NCBI GenBank assembly: GCA_022360075.1 | Contig: JAKSDN010000299.1 | Span: 1-6,627, forward strand | Origin: Kiloniellales bacterium | GTDB lineage: Bacteria > Pseudomonadota > Alphaproteobacteria > Kiloniellales > JAKSDN01 | Direction: 5' to 3' | Length of the DNA: 6,627 bases | Shown: positions 1 through 4,514 of the stretch, one piece after another | Position numbering within the stretch: position 1 is the first letter of the stretch | How the letters are laid out: every line of letters starts with the position of its first letter | Notes under the pieces: model-generated | What the model was told of the DNA's origin: nothing | The model's database searches: none | Seen by the model: only the letters and a program-made list of their open reading frames with translations | Translations under genes and position numbers: made by a program

Positions 1-1326
1 GAGGTCGGCCAGCACGTCCTGGGAGACGCTCAGCTCGTTGAGGAACGTCGAGCCGCCGTCGTTGGACAGGCCGATGCCGTTGGCGGCGGTCAGCACGTTG
101 CCGGTCTCGTTCGTTATCGCGACCTGCTGGGTGGCGTTGTCCGAGGTGATCGCCAGCGTGAAGGTGCCACCGTTGTCGATGATCTTGGCGGTGGCCCCGG
201 CGCTTGCCGTGTTGATCTTGTCGCGCAGCGTCGTCAGCGTGTCGCTGGTGGTGACCGTGATGGTCTGGCCGTTGACGTCGAAGCTGCCGGAGACGGTGCC
301 GGCGCCGACGCCGAAGGCGGTACCCAGGTCGGTGGTGGAGCTGCTGGCCGTGCCGCTGCCGATCCGGTGATTCAGGTCGAGCGTGACGTTCTGGGTCGCG
401 TTGTCCGTGGTCAGCGCCAGCGTGTGCGAGCTGCCGGTGGTGAGGATCGAGGCAGTCGCCCCGGTGTTCGCGGCGTTGATCTTGTCGACCAGGGTCGTCA
501 GGGTGTCGGCCCTGTCGACGTCGACCTTCACGCCGTTGATCTCGAAGGTGCCGGCGATCGCGTTGGCGCCGGCGCCGAAGGCGGTGCCGAGATCGCTGCT
601 CGTGCTGTTCGCCGTGCTGCTGCCGATGCGGTGCGACTTCGCGATCGCGATCGACTTGCCGGTCTCGTCGGCGGTCAGTACCAACACGTGCTCGCTGCTC
701 GAGACCGAGACGATCGAGGCGGTCACGCCCGTCGCGTTGGTGCCGGCGTTGGCGGCGTTGATACTGTCGCGCAGGTCGACCAGGGAGTTCGACTGCTCGA
801 CCATGATCCGGGTGCCGTTGACCTCGAAGGCGCCGGAGATCGAGCCGCTGGCGCCGCCGAAGGCGATACCCAGATCGTCGGTGTCGGAGCTCGCCGAGGC
901 GGTGCTGATCTTGTGGGCGGTCGCGGTCCGCAGGACCTCGATGGAATGGCTTCCCGCGGCGGCGGCATTGGTCACGCTGGCGCCGAGCAAAGTGGCGGCG
1001 GCCGAGGGCGTGCCGCTGGTCCGGCTCGTGGAGGCAAAAACTTCCTTGGCCTCGAAGGCGTCGCCGGCGTTCTGGAACGAAACGCGGCCGCGCAGGTCGT
1101 TGAGCGAGTTGCGCAGCGTGTTCATGAGCCCGCGCAGCTCGTCGAAGGCAGCGATCTTCTCGGTGTTGGTCTCGACCGTGGTCTCGAGCCGGTCCACCGG
1201 AATCCGCCGGGCCGCGATGATCCCATCCACGGCGGAAACGAAGTCGATGCCGGAGCCGACGCCCGAGAAGTTGATCCTCCCGTTTTCGTCGACCGTGAAG
1301 TTGTTCAGGTTGACACTTTCAACCAT
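1..1326 (-). CDS. fliD: Flagellar hook-associated protein 2 / filament cap FliD (C-terminus outside window)
   Basis: Encodes the filament cap protein, which sits at the distal tip of the flagellum and helps exported flagellin subunits fold and insert. The ATG at 1326 opens a frame of 442 codons with no stop; the 3' end lies beyond the left edge. Residues 19-100 match the FliD N-terminal domain: a GVGSGID turn at 22-28, then an amphipathic helix with the IPVDRLE stretch at 42-48 and a heptad-like helix to about 82. Residues 138-410 are three tandem modules of 88-94 aa, each with a DLGxAFG motif, an (F)-x-(V/I)-N-G strand, a DxINxA helix start and a TADE/TTDN/TSDN segment. These resemble the flagellin hook IN motif of FliD and related proteins. 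An AGGGA lies 7 nt before the ATG, and flaG ends 38 nt upstream, so the two are probably cotranscribed. The FliD call is strong; the fold of the repeats is inferred from the family. Confidence 0.9.
   Translation of the reverse strand, partial: MVESVNLNNFTVDENGRINFSGVGSGIDFVSAVDGIIAARRIPVDRLETTVETNTEKIAAFDELRGLMNTLRNSLNDLRGRVSFQNAGDAFEAKEVFASTSRTSGTPSAAATLLGASVTNAAAAGSHSIEVLRTATAHKISTASASSDTDDLGIAFGGASGSISGAFEVNGTRIMVEQSNSLVDLRDSINAANAGTNATGVTASIVSVSSSEHVLVLTADETGKSIAIAKSHRIGSSTANSTSSDLGTAFGAGANAIAGTFEINGVKVDVDRADTLTTLVDKINAANTGATASILTTGSSHTLALTTDNATQNVTLDLNHRIGSGTASSSTTDLGTAFGVGAGTVSGSFDVNGQTITVTTSDTLTTLRDKINTASAGATAKIIDNGGTFTLAITSDNATQQVAITNETGNVLTAANGIGLSNDGGSTFLNELSVSQDVLADL
97..915 (-). 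repeat. Three tandem repeats within fliD (Flagellin_IN-like modules)
   Basis: Three head-to-tail copies lie within the fliD frame: copy 1 at 915-634 (residues 138-231), copy 2 at 633-370 (residues 232-319) and copy 3 at 369-97 (residues 320-410). Each begins with H(K/R)I, followed by a Ser/Thr-rich linker, DLGxAFG, a strand ending in NG, a D(S/K)IN helix and a Thr-rich strand. Copies 2 and 3 align without gaps and share 49 of 88 residues by my hand count; they are also visibly similar in DNA, for instance over the segment coding for DLGTAFG. Copy 1 is more diverged and about six residues longer. Repeats of this kind are expected to form surface domains of the cap and could support recombination that changes copy number. 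Confidence 0.85.
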
Positions 1327-1333
1327 TCCAGAG

Positions 1334-1338
1334 TCCCT
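1334..1338 (-). promoter_or_regulatory. Ribosome binding site of fliD
   Basis: AGGGA on the minus strand, 7 nt upstream of the fliD ATG. It supports the start at 1326 and lies inside the 38-nt spacer after flaG, where I see no separate promoter. Confidence 0.6.
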
Positions 1339-1364
1339 GTGCGATGACGTCCTGACAGCAGGTG

Positions 1365-1715
1365 CTAGACCGGCTTATCAAGAATCATGCCAAGGGTCTC
1401 CTGAAGCATCTGGGCTTGCCGCAGGATCTTGCGCGAAGGCACTTCTTCCACCAGCTCGCCGCTTTCCTTGTCGCGGACTTCGGCCACGACACGGCCGCTC
1501 GCATCGTCGATGTCGAGCCTGACGCGGTATTTGCTGATGTCCTGCGGCTTGATCCCGCTGTCCTCCAGGACACGCTGTGCCAGGGCGCCGGTCAGCTCGC
1601 GGCGGATCTCGTCGCCCCTGGGCTGATCGTTGGCCGTCGCAGCCCGGGTCTCGCCGCCTTGGGGCTTGGGACGCTGGGCTGAAATTGCCGCCTGGCTGAG
1701 GCTCTTGACCTCCAT
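1365..1715 (-). CDS. flaG: FlaG-family flagellar protein
   Basis: A 116-aa soluble protein with no signal peptide or membrane segment. Residues 1-40 are low-complexity and polar, rich in Ala, Gln, Arg and Ser and probably disordered. Residues 60-113 match the FlaG domain: a beta strand (YRVRLDID), a turn, a second strand (RVVAEVRD), the family's hallmark of a 'D-x-x-(S/T)-G-E-x-(V/I)-x-x-(V/I)-P' run (here DKESGELVEEVP, 82-93), and an amphipathic C-terminal helix (94-113). FlaG proteins are usually encoded next to flagellin and fliD, and mutants in several species make altered, often longer, filaments; the exact biochemistry is not settled. Translation starts at an ATG with GGGAG 8 nt upstream. 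The gene is followed after 38 nt by fliD, which fits a flaG-fliD operon. FlaG proteins are poorly conserved, so the call rests on the domain pattern and the location. Confidence 0.82.
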   Translation of the reverse strand: MEVKSLSQAAISAQRPKPQGGETRAATANDQPRGDEIRRELTGALAQRVLEDSGIKPQDISKYRVRLDIDDASGRVVAEVRDKESGELVEEVPSRKILRQAQMLQETLGMILDKPV

Positions 1716-1835
1716 CTTTTGAACTCCCGGCGATCTCTCATTCTCGTCGCCTCCTGACCCGAACGAGATGGGCGTATCGCCTGATCGCCTAAATTCCTAC
1801 AACTTTGTCATCAATGCTCTCGTCTGTGCCCGGTG
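1716..1835 (-). other. Spacer before flaG, no gene or clear promoter seen
   Basis: About 120 nt between the twin hairpins and flaG. It has a short tandem GGCGAT repeat near 1778-1791 and an AT-richer patch around 1790-1806. A sequence near 1820-1835 has the GG and GC of a -24/-12 element, but with a spacing of 11 instead of 10, so I do not call a sigma-54 promoter. Either flaG is reached by readthrough from the flagellin promoter, or it has a promoter I cannot recognise. Confidence 0.4.
1724..1728 (-). promoter_or_regulatory. Ribosome binding site of flaG
   Basis: GGGAG on the minus strand, 8 nt before the ATG at 1715. It fixes the start of the FlaG-like protein. Confidence 0.6.
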
Positions 1836-1890
1836 CCCGCTCCGCCAACCGAGGCGGCGGAGCGGGCCGGGGAGGAAGCCTCCTCCCCGG
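1836..1890 (-). terminator. Twin GC-rich hairpins downstream of flagellin (attenuator or partial terminator)
   Basis: Two perfect inverted repeats begin 15 nt after the flagellin stop codon. The first to be transcribed pairs 1890-1881 with 1876-1867 (10 bp, arms CCGGGGAGGA and TCCTCCCCGG, 4-nt loop). The second pairs 1866-1856 with 1846-1836 (11 bp, arms CCCGCTCCGCC and GGCGGAGCGGG, 9-nt loop). No run of T follows on the minus strand, so this is not a textbook intrinsic terminator. It could be a leaky terminator, or a stable 3' end that protects the flagellin mRNA and lowers readthrough into flaG-fliD. The hairpins are seen directly; the role is inferred. Confidence 0.6.
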
Positions 1891-1905
1891 ACCCGGACGT
1901 GCCGA

Positions 1906-4236
1906 TTACTGCAGCAGACGCAAGAGGTTCTGCGGCAGCTGGTTGGCCTGCGCCAGCATCGAGACACCGGCCTGGACCAGGATCTGCTTGGAGGTGAAGG
2001 TGGTCATCTCCCGAGCAACATCGAGGTCCAAGAGGGCGCTACGGGCGGCTTCCGTATTCTCCGTCGCGGTCGCCAGGTTGTTGGTGGCGATTTCGAGACG
2101 GTTCTGGAAGGCACCGACGCTGGCCCGCGCGGTGTTGAGCGAGTCGATGGCCGCGGTGATCGAAGTCGACGAAGCGTCGGCCTTCGCCGCCGTGGTCACG
2201 TCGATCCCGTTGATGGCCAGCGCCTGGGCGTTCACCGAATCGAGCGACAGGGTGATGCGGTCTTCCGCATTGTTGCCCGTGCCGATCTTGAAGGTGAAGT
2301 CCGTGCTCGCAGCGTTGGCATTGACGCTGTTGTAGAAGACGCCCCGGCCGAGCTGAATACCGATGGTACCCGTGCTGCCGTCCGGCTGACCGTTGGCGAA
2401 GGTCGCCGTGTAGTCACCGATGTCGACAGTGCTGCCGTCGGCTAGGACCAGGCCGAGCGCGATGGTGTTGGCACCGCCGTTGACGTCGACGCTGGCTTCG
2501 CCGGACACGCCGTTGTCGTAGCGGATGCCGGTCAGGCCGTCGAGTGTGACGGCGTTGGTGGCCTCCGAGGTGCCCAGGGTCAGGATACCGGTGTTGGCGT
2601 TGTAGCCGATACCCGTTGTGGCATTGAAGCCCAGGGCCAGCAGGGCGTCGTAGACGTCCGCCGTCAAAAAGCCGGAACTCGCGGTGAAGGAGTCCGAGCT
2701 CGCATTGACCGACGTCGAGTTGTCGACCGTCGTGCCGGTCGTCGTCGTAATGTCGCTCGTCCGGTCGAAGCCCTTGTCGAGAGTCAAGGTCACGCCGAAC
2801 TGGCTGACGTCGACGTCCAGAGTCTGGTCGAAGGACAGGTTCTGCCCCGTACCGGCGACGGCATCGAGGTTGTCGGTCAGGTCGATCTGGACCGTCTCGT
2901 TCGTGCCCGAGGTGTTGGTCTGGACGTTGCGGATCAGGGCACCCAGGTCCAGGGTGATGGTGTCGGCCGTGTTGTTCTCCTGAGCCGTGAAGTCGGCCGT
3001 GATCGTGCCGAGTATCGTGCCGGTGCCGGTCTCGGTAATCGAGACAGTCATGGCGTTGCCGTCGGCGATGGCGACTGCCGTGTTGCTGCCCATGCCGTTG
3101 AAGCTGATACCGGTGATCGCATTGAACGTCGTGTCGGTGCCGGCCATGTCGGCAACGACGGCGAACGTCAGGATACCGGTGGAGGCATCGAAGGAAAGAT
3201 CCGCATCGTTGGCGGCCGCGCTGATGATGTTGGCGAGCGCCGTCGAGGTGGCACCGTTGGTGCCGCTGGTGTTGTAGGCGAAGGAGGCGTTGGCCAAATC
3301 GACGCCCATGGAGCCGGCGCTGCCTTCGGCAACGGCCGTGGCCTGATCGGACAGTGCCACGGTACGGTCGAAGCCGTCGTTGAGCGTGACCGTCACGCCC
3401 AGGCTGGCGAAGTTGACGTCCAGGGTCTGGCCGGTCGCGATCGTGTTGACCGTCGAGCCAAAGGCCGCGTTGAAGGAATCGGTGATGTCCACCGTCGCCG
3501 TTTCCGCCGTGCGGAGGTTGGTGACGGTGAGCTGCTGGGTGCCCTGGGCATAGTTGTAGGTAAAGGCGTCCTCAGCTTCGCTGCCGTCGGCGAACGCGAA
3601 GGAGAGGTTGTGTGTCGCCTGCTGGTTCGTGACGATATCGGTCGGCGTGTTGACGGTCGTACCGTCGACTGCCGTCTTGGTGACGGACAGAACCTCGGTT
3701 GAGGCCGTGTAGCTGTACTGGAACACGGACTCGTTGACCACCGTATTGTCGAAGGCGATCTTGGAGAAGCCGTCCGTACCGGCGTCGGAAGCCTGAATCA
3801 GGGTGTTCAGCGTGCCGCCGTTGATCAGGCTCTGGCCGTTGAACTCGGTGTCCGTCGCGATACGATCGACCTCCAGCAGGAGCTGCTGGAACTCGGTGTC
3901 GATCAGGCCGCGCTCAACCGAACCCAACTGGTCCGAACCGGCCTGCACCGACAGCGACTTCATGCGGATCAGCGTGTCGTTGATCCGCGACATCGCGCCG
4001 TCGGCGATCTGCAGCATCGAAATGGCCTGGCCGGCGTTGACGCTGGCCTGCTGCATCGCCGCAACTTCCGAACGAAGCCGCGAGCCGATGGCCAGGGCCG
4101 CCGCGTCGTCCCGGGCCGCCAGCACTCGGGTACCAGCCGAAATCTTGGCCACCGAGCCCGACGCACCCGCATCCGACATGGCCAAGTTGCGGTGCGCCAC
4201 GTTGGCGGCGAAGTTGGAGATGATATTAAGAGGCAT
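1906..4236 (-). CDS. fliC: Large flagellin with expanded hypervariable region
   Basis: The structural subunit of the flagellar filament, exported by the flagellar type III apparatus. At 776 aa it is much longer than common flagellins (roughly 270-500 aa). Residues 1-140 form the conserved D0/D1 N-terminal domain (NIISNFAANVAHRNL near the start, SAGTRV at 33-38, ARDDAA at 41-46, FNGQSL at 132-137). Residues 692-776 form the C-terminal D1/D0 helix (GAFQNRLE at 708-715, DLDVAREM at 737-744, AQANQLPQNLL at 762-772). The region between, about 550 residues, is rich in Thr, Ala, Asp, Asn and Gly with beta-strand periodicity and contains a duplicated unit of about 200 aa. There is no Cys or Trp, and residues 188-487 contain no Lys. 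The helix corresponding to the TLR5 contact region of Salmonella FliC appears to keep Arg, Leu and Glu (R91, L95, E115 by hand alignment). AGGAG lies 6 nt before the ATG. The gene has its own sigma-54-type promoter. Confidence 0.96.
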   Translation of the reverse strand: MPLNIISNFAANVAHRNLAMSDAGASGSVAKISAGTRVLAARDDAAALAIGSRLRSEVAAMQQASVNAGQAISMLQIADGAMSRINDTLIRMKSLSVQAGSDQLGSVERGLIDTEFQQLLLEVDRIATDTEFNGQSLINGGTLNTLIQASDAGTDGFSKIAFDNTVVNESVFQYSYTASTEVLSVTKTAVDGTTVNTPTDIVTNQQATHNLSFAFADGSEAEDAFTYNYAQGTQQLTVTNLRTAETATVDITDSFNAAFGSTVNTIATGQTLDVNFASLGVTVTLNDGFDRTVALSDQATAVAEGSAGSMGVDLANASFAYNTSGTNGATSTALANIISAAANDADLSFDASTGILTFAVVADMAGTDTTFNAITGISFNGMGSNTAVAIADGNAMTVSITETGTGTILGTITADFTAQENNTADTITLDLGALIRNVQTNTSGTNETVQIDLTDNLDAVAGTGQNLSFDQTLDVDVSQFGVTLTLDKGFDRTSDITTTTGTTVDNSTSVNASSDSFTASSGFLTADVYDALLALGFNATTGIGYNANTGILTLGTSEATNAVTLDGLTGIRYDNGVSGEASVDVNGGANTIALGLVLADGSTVDIGDYTATFANGQPDGSTGTIGIQLGRGVFYNSVNANAASTDFTFKIGTGNNAEDRITLSLDSVNAQALAINGIDVTTAAKADASSTSITAAIDSLNTARASVGAFQNRLEIATNNLATATENTEAARSALLDLDVAREMTTFTSKQILVQAGVSMLAQANQLPQNLLRLLQ
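2317..3495 (-). repeat. Internal duplication of about 200 residues in flagellin
   Basis: Unit A (residues 248-440, DNA 3495-2917) and unit B (residues 448-640, DNA 2895-2317) follow each other with the same order of motifs. Each opens with a (D)I/LTD segment and QTLDV, then GVTxTLxxGFDRT (ending at 292 and 493). Next come an Ala/Ser-rich stretch, a TGILT strand (353-357 and 549-553), an (I/L)TGI(S/R) strand (374-378 and 568-572) and a strand around TADF/TATF (413-416 and 610-613). Over the 24 residues ending in GFDRT, about 15 are identical, and the DNA is also clearly similar there. The offset stays at 195-201 residues, which indicates an ancient tandem duplication of a surface domain. Confidence 0.8.
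3487..3759 (-). repeat. Smaller tandem repeat at the start of the flagellin variable region
   Basis: Residues 160-197 and 213-250 share the pattern AF, then nine residues, then F-x-Y-x-Y-x-x-x-T-x-x-L-x-V-T (F172/F225, Y174/Y227, Y176/Y229, T180/T233, L183/L236, VT at 185/238). The offset is a constant 53 residues. Similarity outside these positions is low, so this is a diverged repeat, possibly two copies of one beta-hairpin. Confidence 0.5.
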
Positions 4237-4329
4237 CGAGAACTCCTACATGGATCGATTGTTTCGACTACTTGCCGAAGGGGCCTACCTGTCCCCTATG
4301 GAGCCAGCGGGTCTGGACCCACTGCCCCG
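4237..4329 (-). other. Predicted flagellin 5' untranslated leader
   Basis: If transcription starts about 12 nt after the sigma-54 element, the leader is about 93 nt. It contains a short inverted repeat, GGGTC-TG-GACCC on the plus strand (4309-4320), and a weak 5-bp stem between 4279-4283 and 4293-4297. Such structure may allow post-transcriptional control, as known for flagellin mRNAs in some alphaproteobacteria through FlbT. That link is inference only. Confidence 0.4.
4243..4247 (-). promoter_or_regulatory. Ribosome binding site of flagellin
   Basis: AGGAG on the minus strand, 6 nt before the ATG at 4236. This strong Shine-Dalgarno fits a highly expressed gene and confirms the start, which also gives the expected flagellin N-terminus. 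Confidence 0.75.
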
Positions 4330-4339
4330 CCGACGCACC

Positions 4340-4355
4340 TGCAAGACCGGGGCCA
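4340..4355 (-). promoter_or_regulatory. Sigma-54 (RpoN) -24/-12 promoter of flagellin
   Basis: The minus strand reads TGGCCCCGGTCTTGCA. The sigma-54 consensus is TGGCACG-N4-TTGC(A/T); here 7+4+5 spacing is kept, with invariant GG (4354-4353) and GC (4342-4341) ten bases apart and a full TTGCA. Only two consensus positions differ (A to C and G to C). It lies about 105 nt upstream of the flagellin ATG and faces it. Sigma-54 control of flagellin genes is well known in Caulobacter and other polarly flagellated bacteria. No better promoter is visible in the intergenic region. Confidence 0.72.
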
Positions 4356-4374
4356 TATTGCCTAAGTCCCTGCA

Positions 4375-4474
4375 ATTCTTGCCTCGTGGTCGGAATCCCT
4401 GGCCGCAGCTAGGCATTTCTTGCCGACGAAGCGGCAGATCTTGCCGGGTCGATGGTGCCTTCGCGGCAAGAAAT
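4375..4474 (-). promoter_or_regulatory. Cluster of CTTGCC/GGCAAG sites upstream of the sigma-54 promoter (probable enhancer)
   Basis: Four related sites lie about 45-145 nt upstream of the predicted start. On the plus strand they are ATTCTTGCC at 4375-4383, ATTTCTTGCCG at 4415-4425, CGGCA-GATCT-TGCCG (inverted repeat) at 4432-4446, and CGGCAAGAAAT at 4464-4474. The second and fourth are perfect 11-bp inverted copies. A further CTTGCCGAAG lies in the leader at 4271-4280. Position and repetition fit binding sites for a sigma-54 enhancer protein. The CGGCAA core recalls, from memory, the ftr sites of FlbD in Caulobacter flagellar promoters. The repeats are seen directly; the regulator is inferred. 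Confidence 0.55.
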
Positions 4475-4486
4475 ATCCTTTGGTGA

Positions 4487-4513
4487 GCGTTAACGCCGTG
4501 CCGACAAGGCACG
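4487..4513 (-). terminator. Hairpin plus palindrome after the methyltransferase gene (weak terminator)
   Basis: Immediately after the TAA at 4517-4515, CGTGCC (4513-4508) pairs with GGCACG (4502-4497) around a 5-nt loop. The perfect palindrome GCGTTAACGC follows at 4496-4487. There is no T run, so termination efficiency is uncertain. The position suggests that the methyltransferase transcript ends here and the flagellin gene is transcribed separately. Confidence 0.4.
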
Positions 4514-4514
4514 C

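Noticed and set aside
367..1522. Long overlapping plus-strand open frames (326 and 379 aa) opposite fliD
   Set aside because: The minus strand encodes an unmistakable FliD N-terminus and FlaG here. The plus-strand products show low-complexity Arg/Gly/Val or Ser/Leu composition with no domain, as expected for antisense frames in GC-rich DNA.
1816..1835. Possible sigma-54 element before flaG (GGGCAC ... GAGAGC on the minus strand)
   Set aside because: The GG and GC are 11 bases apart rather than the required 10, and the TTGC half is not conserved.
1768..2445. Plus-strand open frame of 225 aa opposite the flagellin C-terminus
   Set aside because: It overlaps the highly conserved flagellin C-terminal coding region, has an Arg/Gly/Val-rich composition and shows no family resemblance.
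4368..4385. Second possible sigma-54 element (AGGCAAGAATTGCA on the minus strand)
   Set aside because: The GG-to-GC spacing is only 8 bases. The sequence is better explained as one of the repeated GGCAAG sites.
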